Source: Petaurus breviceps papuanus
Taxonomy: Eukaryota; Chordata; Mammalia; Diprotodontia; Petauridae
Assembly: GCA_028583685.1 (NCBI GenBank)
Contig: JAMXIF010000073.1
Coordinates: 3,434,171-3,498,170, forward strand
Length of the DNA: 64,000 nt
Direction: 5' to 3'
The notes under the pieces are model-generated. The model saw only the letters and a program-made list of their open reading frames with translations. It did not search any database and was not told the DNA's origin. Below are positions 1-11,010 of the stretch, in pieces (the first letter of the stretch is position 1; each line of letters begins with the position of its first letter). Made by a program: the position numbers and the translations under genes.

Positions 1-1740
1 TGCCTGCTTTCCTTAAAGAGCTGCATTTCTGCCATTCAATTGAACATCTGTCCTGGTCTTTCCTAGTATTTACCTGGATAGCATCTGTTATAGCTTTCTA
101 ATGTTCTTTCCTGGACATTTCCCCTTGACTAATTTAGCACTGCTACGTAAATAGACTTTTGCAACATTCATCCGAGACTTTCTCGGTTCAGTTTAAAAAC
201 TCTAAAATTACGGTCCTCAACATTGTCTTCCTCCTCCTTCTTCTCCTTCTCCTTTTTGCTTTTTCAGTTCTCTTACCTTCTGAGAGAATGGTTTTGTGAT
301 CAACCCAACTAAAAGGATCCTTAGCGATCGCAAAGATGACCTGAATGTGACCTTCTATAGTGAGAAGAGAATAAATGTTCCTTATGTTTTCTTTAGTTTT
401 GTCAGTGCAAATTATATAAAAGTATCCTGGAAAAGGCCCAAATTATGCTTTTGGCACGCGATTCATCTGTGTCCTTGTGTAAGTCAGATCGCCTCTCTGT
501 GATTCAATTTACTCATCTATAAAATGGAGGTGTTGGATAAGATGAATGAAGAAATAAATGAAGTGAAGGAAAAAGTATTTATTCAGTATTTACTACATGC
601 AAGGAATTTAGATGACCTTTAAGATCACAGATCCAAAGGCTTGTGGAAAGAAGCATAGGGTAGAATATGCCTAAAGTCTAGTCAAGAGAATTAAATTGGA
701 ACAAAGTTCATAGACGTGCCAGAAGTATTGTCTGGTCCATTGGTAGTAAACTTAATATAACGTTCTATAAATACTCTACGAGACATATTAAACTGATTTT
801 CCATCCACTGGGCATCATCAGGTGCTCTATGGTTGAATAGAGGAAGCCTAAAGTACTAGTGGGTTTAATATCTTGGTCTCATAGGACCTAGAATACATGG
901 AGGTTGGAGGGGGAAGGAAAAGGAAGGTAGTTTGGAGCCAGACAAAGAAACTGAATAGTACCATTTACTGAGATTTGTGCTCTTCCCCTGGGGGTGGTAG
1001 GCCCATTCAGAACAAGATCTGATAATCATAAATCCTTTATTATAATTTAACAAAAGGATATGGATAAATTAGTTTTGGTATCAAAGTTCCTTCTGTTGCT
1101 GCTTTCCACACTTTATTAACTAGTCTATTTTGGAGCTTTTTTCTCTAAAGTCGTGTGGTGAATATCATTTTCTTTATGGTGCAATCTTTTGGAAATAGAA
1201 AACTGCATGCCCCCAAAAGTCAAAACGTACTCGGTCAGGATGGTTTTTTCCTCCAAGTTGTCATTTCATATTTCATACAGTAAGAAAATTGTTCTCACTT
1301 CATTTGGTTCCAAGGCAATGGTTCTGAAGATGATTTTCCAAGGTAATATTCACATGAGAAAAGAAAGAAATACTTTGTAAGTCACTTGGCCATCCTGCTG
1401 GCCCTTTCCTCAGATACCCTGTCAAATCCATTTACTGAGTCTCTTCTGGCATTGCTTGTGTCTTCAGAGGATTTTTTCAGAATTTGTTCTCAGGTTACAT
1501 CTCCATATTGTTGCCTTATATGTACACAAACCGTTGCATTCACTGTGGCAGGCAGAGGCTCACTTATCTTTGCAATGCACCAGCCCGGCTTTTCCCATCC
1601 CCTACCCCCAGGAAAAGTAATAACATGAGCTCCTACCACCAAAGTGGCTTGCTCCACAAACGAAGCTGGGCAAACGCTTCCAAGTCCAGACCACTAGGCT
1701 CTTTTAATGTATAACAGTAAAGTTATGTTTCCCCCTCTCC
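1..1740. other. Unassigned non-coding stretch
   Basis: I recognise no gene or repeat family here. There is a short pyrimidine-rich patch near 228-260. Open frames are under 85 codons, overlap one another and resemble no family I know. The block at 1380-1720 is more balanced in composition than its surroundings but shows no clear exon structure. It could hold old, unrecognisable repeats or conserved non-coding DNA. Confidence 0.5.
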
Positions 1741-1859
1741 CCAGCTACTGCTCATACCTCTTCCTCTCCATCTTAGATCCCTACCTGGCCTAAGTGAGGA
1801 AACATGTAGAATTTCAACAATGCTTCACCTAGTGACGGGAGTTCTTAACCTGGGGTCCG

Positions 1860-2545
1860 GGAATGCCTTACTCCTCCCTTGGCTACACTTCTGACTCTCC
1901 ATACTTCCACCCCATGATTGAGTTGCATTCTAAGCTTGGAACATAAATCCCTCCCTCTGTTTGATCCCCTGCCCTCCTTCCTGTCGGTGAATTCTTCCAA
2001 GAGCCTTCATTTCGAGGAAGTGTTCAGACCAGTTAAGTTTTGCTCAGCTCCTGACTCTCCTGGCTTCCCCATCATGCCTCTCTGGCACACTTTGTCTTCC
2101 CCAGCCCATTTCAGCTCCAAAACACAAACTCATTGAAGGCAAGGACTGTTTTTCTTTCTTTTTTAAATTAAATTCTATTATCTAGACTTAATACAGTCTT
2201 AATAATGAAGATTAAATTTAAAATTGTGTGTGTCCATTCTCCTGCCCCCTTCTGGAGAACCCAGTCGTTATCAATATACCCCTGTATTCCTCTATACCAT
2301 TGCTTGAGCTCAGCTGGAATTTAGTGGAAGGCTCAGAAAATGAAGTCATCATCAGCCTAGAGGCCTGGTGATTGTAGACTAATACTAATACTGATACTGA
2401 TATAATAATAGGCGTTTATATAATTCTTTAAGGTCTGCTAAATTCTTTCCATCCATTATGTCTTTCTGCTTATATTTTTATTTCCAACACAGCACAGCAC
2501 CTGGAATAAAGTAAGCGCTTAATAAAGTGCTTATTTATTTATTTA
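1860..2545 (+). mobile_element. L2 LINE 3' end, interrupted
   Basis: The stretch reads like the 3' untranslated end of an L2 (CR1-clade) LINE in sense. A pyrimidine-rich part leads to 'cattgaaggcaaggactg' near 2131-2150, and the usual tail, 'cacctggaataaagtaagcg' followed by cttaataaa, lies near 2500-2525. About 300 bp between these two landmarks (roughly 2155-2480) is not L2-like, so the copy is interrupted. A (TTTA)n run follows the tail. Only the overall pattern supports the call. Confidence 0.45.
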
Positions 2546-2559
2546 TTTATTTATTTTAA

Positions 2560-2768
2560 TATTTTAAAAATAGAAAATTTGATTTAAAATGAAAATTTAA
2601 TTTCATGTAATTTTTTAATATTTTGAATTTGATATTATTGGATTCCTTTTTAATTTTATGCATGTTATTCTATTAATTTAAAAACATTCTGAGAAAGACT
2701 TCATCAGTTTTGCCAGACTGCCAAGGGGTCCATGACACAGAAAAGGTGAAGCACCTAGAGAACCCCAG
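2560..2768. mobile_element. hAT-like DNA transposon remnant
   Basis: The end of this piece, 'ccaaggggtccatgacacag' followed by gaaaaggtgaagc, matches the end of the element at 53525-53870. That element begins with 'ggggttcctaacctgg', and a counterpart, 'agttcttaacctggggtcc', lies at 1840-1858. The old transposon therefore seems to begin near 1838 and end near 2768, with the L2 lying between its ends. The family resembles mammalian Charlie/MER-type hAT elements. No transposase is present. Confidence 0.4.
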
Positions 2769-2854
2769 TTTTAAACATCTCATGTAATATTTTTGAAACT
2801 TGCCAAGATGACATAATAATATTTTAAAGTTTCATAATAAGGCAATAGTCCCTC

Positions 2855-3315
2855 TGTACTCTGCCCTGGCCAGGACACACCTAAGATATTGTGTTCATAT
2901 CTGGGCAAGGTGGGGTAAGCTGGAGAAAATCCAGAGTAGGGTAGCCAAGGTAGTGAAAGGCTTAAAGTGCCTGCCCTATGACAATTAGTTGAAAGAGTTG
3001 TGAAAGTTTAGCCCAGAAGAAGGGAAGACTCGAGGCAAATACCATTGTCATCTTAACGTGAAAGAGGGATTGGACTTTTTCTGCTTGTCCACAAAGGGTT
3101 GGTTGGTTGTTCATAAGGACAATTAAAACTAGGAGAAATGGGCAGAAATTGCAGAGGCAAGATTAGGCTTGATACAGGGGAAAACTTCCTAAAAATAAGA
3201 GCTGTCCCGAAATGAAATAGACTGAATTGGGAAATAATGGGGTCCCTCTCATTGGAGGTACAAACAAAGTCTGGGTGACCACTTGTTGGGTGTGTCAGAG
3301 ATCGATTGGACAAGA
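2855..3315 (+). mobile_element. L3/CR1-type LINE, ORF2 C-terminal end
   Basis: The order of motifs is that of the 3' end of mammalian L3/CR1 LINEs in sense. 'gacacacctaagatattgtg' near 2874 corresponds to the conserved RPHLEYC-type region. It is followed by a line of the 'puzzled rearrangement' type seen in these ORFs, then GLDFFCL near 3068-3088, and finally 'gtgaccacttgttgggtgtg' near 3275-3294. The same module occurs at 23590-24300. The reading frame is broken by several stops and shifts, as expected of a very old copy. Confidence 0.7.
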
Positions 3316-3535
3316 TCAGAGGTTCTTCACGTGTGTGTGTGTTTGTGTGTATAATGGATGCCTTTGACAGTATGATTGAGCATATGGGTCCTTTCTAAGA
3401 AAAAATATTTTTATATCATTGAAGAAAATGCTAAATTTCAGTTAGAGGTTGATGAAAACAAAGATATATATTTTTTTTCCATTCACCTTTGTGGATCCTT
3501 TGAAATCTATATATCATAAATATTAGTCAGATTTG
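3316..3535. mobile_element. MER/hAT-like transposon remnant
   Basis: It opens with 'cagaggttcttcacgtg' and contains 'aatttcagttagaggttgat' with aaaacaaagat, then 'cctttgaaatctatatatc'. This resembles the interior and end of an old mammalian hAT-type non-autonomous element with a ttcttaacc terminus. It follows directly on the L3/CR1 fragment. Family assignment is from memory. Confidence 0.4.
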
Positions 3536-5185
3536 TGCATCCCACATGCATTTGTGCATGTGGTTGGAACAGAACCCCTACTTGTCTCTTTCATTTTTAT
3601 TTATAGAAACAAAAAAAGCAGTAATCACACAATAAGTGTGGATAAAGTTTTATAGAATTCAGGTAATGCACAGGTCCCTTTAAAGAGCATACAATCTAGT
3701 AAAATCACAGTCTTAAAATCATTTAAGATTTCAAGGTCAGAGAGAACAGGGGGCAAATTGATAAATATTTATAAAAAAAAGCATCCCTCTTCCACATGGT
3801 AGGCATAAATCAAGAAATATTTGGATTATTCATATAATATTGCTTCCCCAGTCATGTATACAAGAGGTGTCCAGTTTGAATCCTGAGATCTTTTCTCATG
3901 ATTTATTATATTCGTTTCCTTTCCCTCTTGGCATCTGCCCAAATGACTTAAATCTGTCTGTAACTAAGCTCCCCTCCAAACAGACCAAAGTTCTACAGGT
4001 GTGGTCTCATTAGAGTCTTCCAGCTATGATGTAATATTTCTCTTGATAATGATGCTTTTGTTCTCTTTGGGCACCTGCCTGCCAACTGAAAGTTGTCCCT
4101 CCCTTCTTTGTGAAAGGGGAATATTACATACTGCTTCTGCAAAATGGGCAGAGATTAAAGTTAATCTCGTTGGTCTGTAGTTCAAAGGTGTAGAAGAAGG
4201 TACTTATATACATACACACAATATATGTGTGTGCATGTATAAGTGGGTGTGTATATATGTAAGTACCTTCATATAGGTGTGTGTATACATATTTAGACAT
4301 TTAACCTAGAAAGATCTATAACATCACTCCCATTCTTCATAGTTTTTCACACATTAGTGACAATGGTTCAATAATCGTATTCTCATATTATTTGAATGCC
4401 CAAGGATAGAGTTTATCTAGGCCTAATGATTTGGATTTACTGAAGACAACTATCCTTTTAAATCTTTTCCACTCCAACTTCATTCTAATAATTTATTTTT
4501 CTATTCTTTCCAGTCTGATGATCATTCTTGTTGGGAAAACAAACCAAAATATCAGTTGAGTAATTCTGCCTTTTCTATCATTTGTTATGATCACATCATC
4601 TATCCAGTGTAATGTTACCTTCCTTTCTTTGATCTTAATCTCTCCCACAATATAGTTGTGTTTTTTTAAGCCCTTTTGAGTTTTCCTCAGCATTCACATG
4701 AGCTATCGTTCATTTTGGGCTTTCTTGTTTATGCCATTACTCTTATAGCATTCTACCAATTTTTTTTTTTGCTTTATCCTTCAATTTCCTTCCTTTACCT
4801 CCATCTTTTGCACATCTTTATCTCTCTGTCTCCCTCTCATATACATACACACACACATATATATATTTGTATGTATACATACATATATGTGTATATATTA
4901 TATATGTTGATCTAGGATTTAACCGTATATCCACATTTATTTTTTTAGTCACCTTCCCTTTATCTCCTCATCAGAATAACCTGTGCTTTTGGTTCTCTGA
5001 ATTTTGTTGTTGAGAGTATCCATCCCCCTTGAATCAGTTTCCTTACAAAATTTTAAGCCCTGAGGTCACATTTATTCCGTTTTTGAACTTTTAAAAATCC
5101 ACTCTCCCAAGTACTGGGTTCTTTTTAAGACGACGCCATAATTGTTTATCATGTTTCTCTTCTTATTTATCATTAACTCTAATGT
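3536..5185. other. Unassigned stretch with simple repeats
   Basis: No gene is supported. Alternating purine-pyrimidine (TA/TG-rich) microsatellites lie at about 4200-4295 and 4840-4912. The region 4440-4790 looks like an old interspersed repeat, but I could not place it in a family. The open frames here are short and low in complexity. Confidence 0.45.
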
Positions 5186-5189
5186 GACC

Positions 5190-6345
5190 ACTATCAATCA
5201 ATTAACAAGTATTCATTATATACTTGCTATGTGCCATTTGCTCTACTAAGTGTTGGGACACAAATACAAAAGTGAAACATTCTCTGCCCTCAAGGAGTTT
5301 GGACACATGTATACAGATAGAAGGATTGATAGTAGATAGACAGATGGACAGATGGATAGAAATTATGTATACACATATACATATATACAAAATAAATACA
5401 AGGTGGTTTTGGGAAGGAGTGTGCTAGGAGAATCAGGAAAGTTTTCATATAGAGAGTGGCACTTGAAATGATTTTAAATTAAATTAGGGATTCCAAGAGG
5501 CAGGGGGAAAGAAAGAGTGCATTATAGGCATGTGGAACTATCAGTGCAGAGAAAAGATATAGTGCATTATCTGTGCTAAATAGAAAGAAATCCAGTTCAG
5601 ATAGACCAAAGAATTCAGGAAGTTGTATTAGAGTAGGGAGAGGGTATTATGAAAGTCCAGGCAAGGAGTAATTATGGTCTGAATTATGATGGTAGCTGTG
5701 TGAGTAGAGAGGAGAGGATATATTTGAGAGATATAATAGAGAAAAAAAAATGACAAGGTTTAGCAACTAATTGGATTTAAATGAAAATTAGGAAATGAGC
5801 AGGACACTTGAGGTTATGAACCTAGGTCATTAGAAGGATGGTGGTGCCCTGGAGAGTAAAAGGGAAATCTGGAAGAGGGCTGGTTTTGGAGATGAAGAGG
5901 ATGAGTTCTGTTTGGATCATGTTGAATTTGAAATGCTCAGGATACATCCCTTTGGAAATGTCCAGTAGACAGTTTGTGATGTGGACCTGTAGCTAGAGAG
6001 AAAATAAGTTGAATCTATAGAATCTGCTAGGCATTTGCATGTAATTGAACCCATGCAAGCTGATGAAGTCACCAAGAAAATAGAGAAGAGAATCTCTGAC
6101 AAAGCCTTGTGGGTTTATGCCCCCAGTTAATAGGCATGACATGGATGATGAATCTACAAAGAAGATTGAGAAAGAGTAGTCTGACTGGTGGGAGAAGATT
6201 CAGGAGAGAGCAATGTCATGAATACCCAGAGAGGAGAGTATCCAGAAAGAGGAGGTGGGGATACAGAGTGGCAAATGAGGAAGAATATTGAAGCTAGGTT
6301 ATTAGATTCGATAATTAAGAAATCGTTGATACTTGGTCTATTGGG
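5190..6345 (-). mobile_element. Long antisense L2-type LINE fragment
   Basis: Read on the plus strand, it starts with the reverse of an L2 tail ('attcattatatacttgctat' then gtgcca). It goes on through the A-G-rich antisense body, including 'gatggtggtgccctggagag' near 5836, 'gaatttgaaatgctcagg' near 5927 and 'aattgaacccatgcaagctg' near 6042. This is the order expected of an L2-type 3' half on the minus strand. It stops where the LTR begins near 6350. A GATA/GACA-type simple repeat lies near 5330-5370. Confidence 0.6.
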
Positions 6346-6351
6346 GGGGGG

Positions 6352-7070
6352 TGATAGAGTCACAAGTGTGAGAGACACTGTGGCAGTCACAAGATGTCGG
6401 AGGGGGTGCACGTGACCTCTGAGAGGCAGGAGCTTGGAGATGTGGAGGCTGACTCTGCCGAGCCGTGAAGGCCAACATGGCATTGTGGGGGCCGACTCTG
6501 CTGGGTTGGGAAAGGCCGATGTGGCATTGTGAGTGCCCCATAAACACGGACTCCTCTTAACACATTCTCCTTTGCCCTGCACTCAGGAGAGTGCACGATT
6601 GGCTCCCCCATGACATGTGACAAGGTGGCAGCCAGAGGGGGTGCACGTGGCTTTCTGAGGGACGTTGTTGGGACAGCTTTGCCTGGGGGTTAATGAACCA
6701 GGAACAAGGAAGTTTCGGGCACAGTGACGCGAGAGTAATACTCTACGTGGCAGTGCCTAAAGGACTTCCGGGAAGGACTTTGCTCCTTTGTCTCTTACGA
6801 CGTACTCGGGAAAGAATATGATTGGCCCCCACAAGGCTGGCCCCTGCAAGGCTTATAAACAGGGGAGTTAGAGGAGGTTCAGTTAGTTCCAGTTCCTGTT
6901 TGCTTGCCATGCAGTTAAGATGTAACCGAATAAACAGCTTCGCATCATACTTTCCGTGTCCTGGGTGTTCTGTGGGGGTAAGTTCTTCTTGGAGACAAGA
7001 AGCCAGAGACGTCCGAAGACCAGGAATAAGGTAAGACATGGCCGGAGTTGGGAGTGAGATCCCAACGGGG
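6352..7070 (+). mobile_element. Solo LTR of an endogenous retrovirus, about 0.7 kb
   Basis: This looks like a single long terminal repeat. A TATA box (tataaa, 6854-6859) is followed about 70 bp later by a polyadenylation signal (aataaa, 6929-6934). The block is far richer in GC and CpG than its surroundings. The 5' part carries an internal duplication: 'cggagggggtgcacgtg' near 6396 recurs as 'ccagagggggtgcacgtgg' near 6632. Runs of G flank both edges (6343-6351 and about 7068-7073) and may be the target duplication, so the exact ends are uncertain. No internal retroviral region adjoins it. It probably inserted into the antisense L2 on its left. Confidence 0.65.
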
Positions 7071-7083
7071 GGAAACATGTACA

Positions 7084-7116
7084 CAGATACATGTATGTAT
7101 GTATGTATGTATGCAT
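7084..7116. repeat. (ATGT)n microsatellite
   Basis: About six copies of tatg/atgt follow immediately after the LTR end, trailing into a less regular alternating tract. Confidence 0.9.
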
Positions 7117-7119
7117 GTG

Positions 7120-7670
7120 CATACCAAATTATACAAAGTCATTTCAGAACAGTGTACTACAACTAGGGGAGTTAAGACCTCGTATATGAAGAGGCCTTTG
7201 AGCCATGCTTTGAAAGAAGCTGGGGATTCAGTGAGACCAATATGTTCCCTGGCCGTGAGATCTGGGCAGGAATCATGAGTCAAAAGATTATTAATTATTG
7301 AGAAGTTTTTGAGTCTGAACCTGGTCCATGTAAATTCAGAGATAAGTACCACAGCACAGTTGTGTCTGCTCTCTGAGTGTATCATCTGGGAACCTCCACT
7401 TATGGCATTTCATTTCAAAGAAATATCTTGGGTTATGTATTATGTTTAAGAGCAAGGAGAGGGAATTGTACTTACTTCTGTCCTGAAGAAGCCTATACAG
7501 TGGAATTTATGCATATTGAAGTGCTTACACTGGCTGGTGATTCAGTAAGCTGTAGTACACATACGTTTTACAGGTTGGGACAGAAGCTTTCACCACCAAT
7601 TCTGAGTTACTATCACTAAGTTGCTGATGTCAGGTCCCCACAGTAGCTAGTTCCATAAACTCTTCTTCAT
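7120..7670. other. Unassigned non-coding stretch
   Basis: No repeat or gene is recognised with confidence. The part at 7130-7220 has faint resemblance to the L2 left of the LTR, such as 'gctttgaaagaagctgggga', so the antisense L2 may continue here. The rest looks unique. Confidence 0.4.
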
Positions 7671-7677
7671 GAGCTAC

Positions 7678-7866
7678 CAGGGGTGGAGAACCTGTGGCCT
7701 CGAGGCCACGTGTGCCACTCTAGGTTGTCAAGTGTAGCCTTTGACTGAATCTAAACTTCACAGAATCAATCCCCTTCATAAAAGGATTTGTTCTGTGAAA
7801 CTTGGACTCAGTCAAAAGGCTACACCCAAGGACCTAGAAAACTACATGTGGCCTTGAGGCTACTGT
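7678..7866. mobile_element. Palindromic hAT-like MITE, copy A
   Basis: It begins 'caggggtggagaacctgtgg' and is built as one long hairpin. The left arm (gtgtagcctttgactgaatc) is repeated in reverse as the right arm ('gactcagtcaaaaggctac'). The arms meet at a central palindrome around 7780 ('ataaaaggatttgttctgtg'). The right end is cut short after ggccttgaggc. Four more copies lie at 10833, 24038, 25600 and 40049. The termini resemble marsupial and bat hAT (OposCharlie-like) MITEs, a name given from memory. Confidence 0.7.
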
Positions 7867-7902
7867 ACCATCAAATGCCATTGGATAAAAGGTATAGGAG
7901 AA

Positions 7903-8012
7903 CATGCTATTTTTTTCCCTTTCTTTTGGGGATGAGGTAGAATGGTTATAACCACATAGAATATGAAAACCATTTAGAAAAAGAGAAATAAGTAGCAGGA
8001 TAGACTCTGACA
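7903..8012 (-). repeat. Unclassified ~110-bp repeat, copy 1
   Basis: 'ttcttttggggatgaggtag' at about 7920-7940, and the next 80 bp, recur at 10718-10830 with roughly 80% identity by eye. Read on the minus strand it ends in an A-rich tail (ccccaaaagaaagggaaaaa), as a short retroposed sequence would. Both copies sit next to a hairpin hAT-like element. I cannot name the family. Confidence 0.5.
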
Positions 8013-8189
8013 GCTCACACATATACATGACAGAATTGCTTATTCCAAGCACATCTAAGTTATTCACTTGGGTTGACTTCTTTGAACAGCAAATCCCTAA
8101 AGATAGAAGCATCATTAACTTCAGTGTGCCTCACCTGTAAAATGGGAGTAATAATGCTGACAGCTATTTCACGGTGATATAATGTTTAA

Positions 8190-8480
8190 TGTTTAATGAA
8201 TTTAATTTAATTTAACAATTAAATTAAATTTATATTAGAAAGTAATATAATATATTATATTTTTATAATTTATAATTTATTTTATTATATTATATATACT
8301 TTTATTATTAAATAATTAATAGTAAATTATAATTAATATAATAGTATATTTAAATAATTATATAAATTATTATATTAATAAATGATATAATTATATTGTA
8401 TTATTTAATGTTAATATTAAATATATAAATAATATTATATTGTATAATTTATATTAGAATAGAAATTAATTTAATAATGA
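8190..8480. repeat. AT-rich low-complexity block
   Basis: About 290 bp of almost pure A and T made of short imperfect palindromes (taatataatatatta-like). It has no coding or regulatory signal that I can defend. It could form cruciforms or act as a matrix-attachment-like tract, but that is inference from composition only. Confidence 0.85.
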
Positions 8481-8699
8481 ATAAATGATTATCAACCATT
8501 ATGAGGCCCTTAGAGGAAATTCATTGCTAGCCCTAAAAATAGACATATTCTTTTTGTACTTGACACCATTTTCATTTTATTCCCCTTGTACTTCCATGAC
8601 TTGTTAAATTAAATTGCTTTATTTTTTTTATTACAGAAGCATCCATCACATTAAGTTAAAGTTGTGTGAACACTTAGATTACAAACTCTTTTTACTAAT

Positions 8700-8980
8700 T
8701 ATACTGACAGCAATAATAATAGCTAATATTCCTATAACACATTAAGTGTTGGCACCATGCTGTACATGTTCTCTTATTTCATCCTCACAAAACCCTGTGA
8801 GGTAGATTCTGTTAATATTCTCATCTTACAGATGAAAAAATTGAAGCTGAGAGTATTTAAGAGAGTGGTGACTTGCAAAGCATCACACAGCTAACTAAGT
8901 ATCTGAGGCAGGATTTGAACTCTGGTCTTGCTGACTCCATGTTCACTGCTTTTATCCACTATGCCACCTTGCTGAAATAA
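8700..8980 (-). mobile_element. MIR SINE, antisense
   Basis: The plus strand gives the reverse of MIR in order: 'ctcacaaaaccctgtgagg' near 8785, 'catcttacagatgaaaaaat' near 8822, a cacacagctaac core near 8885, and 'ggatttgaactctggtcttg' near 8911. The tRNA-derived head is represented by the final 'ccactatgccacctt' near 8957. It is an ancient mammalian SINE, diverged but nearly full length. Confidence 0.8.
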
Positions 8981-9284
8981 AAGCTTTGCTATAGAAATGG
9001 GCTCCAAGTTAAAATTTATACTGCCATCATAGACAGAAAGGAAGTCACTCTCCTTTAGCTATTTTAATTTTTTTAAAGCATAAATTATTTTGATCTTTTT
9101 TTAAACAAGTGTGTATAATATTCTTGACTATGTGGCATTCAACTGTAAATAATAAGATAAAAAGTGAAATCTGGTTAACTCATTTCTGAAAGTCAAATAA
9201 GAGAAGAGGTCTCCCTTCTATAGCAGAACTGTTTATTGTTGATCAATGTCTGGCATAAAGGAAATGCTTAAGTACAGAGTGAGA

Positions 9285-10255
9285 GCCATTTCCCCAATTG
9301 ATAAATGGTCAAAGGATATGAACAGGTAGTTTTCAGATGAAGAAATTTCTATAGTCATATGAAAACTGTTCTAAATCACTATTGATTAGAGAAATTAAAA
9401 TTAAAACAACTCTGAGGTACCACATCACACCTATCAGATTGGTTAACATGACAAAACAGGAAAATGATAAATATTGGAGATGTGGGGAAATTGGAACACT
9501 AATGCATTGTTGGTGGAATTGTGAACTGATCCAACCATTCTGGAGAGCAATTTAGAACTATGTCCAAAGGGCTATAAAAAAAAATCCAGCATACCACTAC
9601 TAGGTCTGTATCCCAAAGAGATTATAAAAAGGGAAAAGGACCTACATGTACAAAAATATTTATAGTAGCTTGTGGTGGCCAAGAATTGGAAATTGAGGGG
9701 ATGCCCATCAATTGGGGCATGGCTAGACAAGTTGTGGTATATGAATGTAATGGAATACTATTGTTCCATAAGAAATGATGAGCCGGTGAATTTCAGAAAA
9801 ACCTGGAGAGACTTACATGAACTGATGCTGAGTGAAATGAGAAGACGCAGGAGAACACTGTATGCAGTAACAGCAATGTTGTGCCATGAAAAGCTTTGAT
9901 AACCTCAGCTCTTCTCAGCAACACAATGATCTAAGTCATAATTGCAAATGTCTCATGATGGAAAATGCTAGCCCCATCCAGAGAAAGAGCTATGGAGTCT
10001 GAATGTACAATGAAGCATACTATTGTCCTCTCTTATTTTTCTTTCTCACAGTTTTCCCCTCTTGTTCTGATTCTTCTTTCACATGACTAATGGTTTTACA
10101 TGTATAGCCTATATCAAATTGCATGCTGCTTTGGGGAAGGAGGAGAGGAGGGAGGGGGAACAATTAGAATTCAAAGTCTTATAAAAGTTAATGTTGAAAA
10201 ACTAAAAAGAAATAAATAAATTTGAAAAAATTAAACAAATTTAAAAATTAAAAAA
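9285..10255 (+). mobile_element. L1 LINE 3' end with ORF2 C-terminus
   Basis: A 5'-truncated L1 in sense. The 3' part of ORF2 can be read in pieces. The best is the frame from 9672, with KNWKLRGCPSIGAWLDKLWY and then MEYYCSIRND, equivalent to the AKTW...MEYYAAIKNDE end of mammalian L1 ORF2. The frame ends at 9897. The 3' UTR follows, with 'gaaagagctatggagtctga' near 9983, a G-rich patch near 10134-10160, and an A-rich tail to about 10255. Upstream, 'ggtaccacatcacacctatc' is typical of this LINE. It is dead through truncation and point changes. Confidence 0.85.
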
Positions 10256-10364
10256 AGAAAGCCTTCAATGTACTCTACTTTATTTCCTTAAAATTCAATC
10301 CTTATACATCCCTAATAACTGACACCTCCCTTTTTGAGATCTTAGAGATTGAGGTAAATATCAT

Positions 10365-10510
10365 AGGGGTTATAATAAATGAATAAATAAATAATATAAT
10401 ATTGATAATATATTAACATACTAATATATTAATCAAAAATCAATATCATATATTAATAACAATACATCATTAATATAATAATAAATAAAATAAATGAATA
10501 CACATGCAAA
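10365..10510. repeat. AT-rich low-complexity block
   Basis: Repeated aataaataaataat and atattaat motifs. No gene or regulatory signal is supported. Confidence 0.8.
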
Positions 10511-10717
10511 TCCAGAAATAAGCAGACACCCTCTGGAGACTGAATAAGTAATGTGTCTTGCAATATATGCATTATTATTTTTTAAATATATGTAGATGCT
10601 GATTGTGATGAATAAAAACTAGATTCATTTAAATGTGTTACTGAATTCATAGTAGTTTTCTTTCAACTTATTCCAAGTGATGGCATGCTTAATTTCACTT
10701 TGTTTAAAATAGGCAGT

Positions 10718-10830
10718 TCTGCTATTTTTTTCTCTTTCTTTTGGGGATGGGGTAGAATGGTTATAGTAATATAGAACATGAAAGCCACTTAGAAAAAGAG
10801 AAAATAACAAGTATGATAGATTGTGACAGT
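10718..10830 (-). repeat. Unclassified ~110-bp repeat, copy 2
   Basis: Second copy of the repeat at 7903-8012, sharing 'tttcttttggggatggggta' and 'agaatggttata', with atgaaagccacttagaaaaa further on. It is flanked by the octamer cagttctg at 10712-10719 and 10827-10834, which may be a target duplication. On the minus strand both copies stay open for about 29 codons with similar residues (NHSTPSPKEREKNS here), but I do not take that as coding. Confidence 0.45.
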
Positions 10831-10832
10831 TC

Positions 10833-11010
10833 TGGGAAGTTTGGATTCAGTCAAAAGGCCACACTTGAGGACCTAGAGGGCCACACAAATACCCTTAATA
10901 AAATGACTTGTTGTGTGAAGTTTGATTCAGTCAAAGGGCCCCCCCTTAAGGACCAAGAGGGCCACATGAGACTTACAAGCTGCAGGTTCCTCACCCCAGG
11001 GCTAGGAGAA
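10833..11010. mobile_element. Palindromic hAT-like MITE, copy B, rearranged
   Basis: Unlike the other copies, this one carries the right arm twice in the same orientation: 'aagtttggattcagtcaaaa' at about 10838 and 'aagtttgattcagtcaaagg' at about 10919. It lacks the left arm. The end 'caggttcctcaccccaggg' near 10983 is the normal terminus. It therefore has a head-to-tail arm structure instead of a hairpin. Confidence 0.65.

Noticed and set aside
2855-3315. A diverged host exon, given protein-like words such as GLDFFCL
   Set aside because: The same words occur in the L3/CR1 LINE at 23590-24300 in the same order, so they are LINE ORF2.
6154-6582. Minus-strand frame of 142 codons
   Set aside because: It crosses the boundary between the antisense L2 and the LTR, so it cannot be one conserved protein.
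7084-7116. Tandem units that could suggest a CRISPR array
   Set aside because: They are tetranucleotide microsatellites without spacers, and the sequence is vertebrate.
8190-8480. A replication origin or matrix-attachment region in the AT-rich block
   Set aside because: Composition alone does not distinguish such sites from degenerate AT microsatellite.
7834-10810. A small conserved protein, since two minus-strand frames share NHST(P/S)SPKEREKNS
   Set aside because: Both lie in copies of the same ~110-bp repeat, whose A-rich end gives the K/E/R residues. The similarity stops at the repeat's edges.
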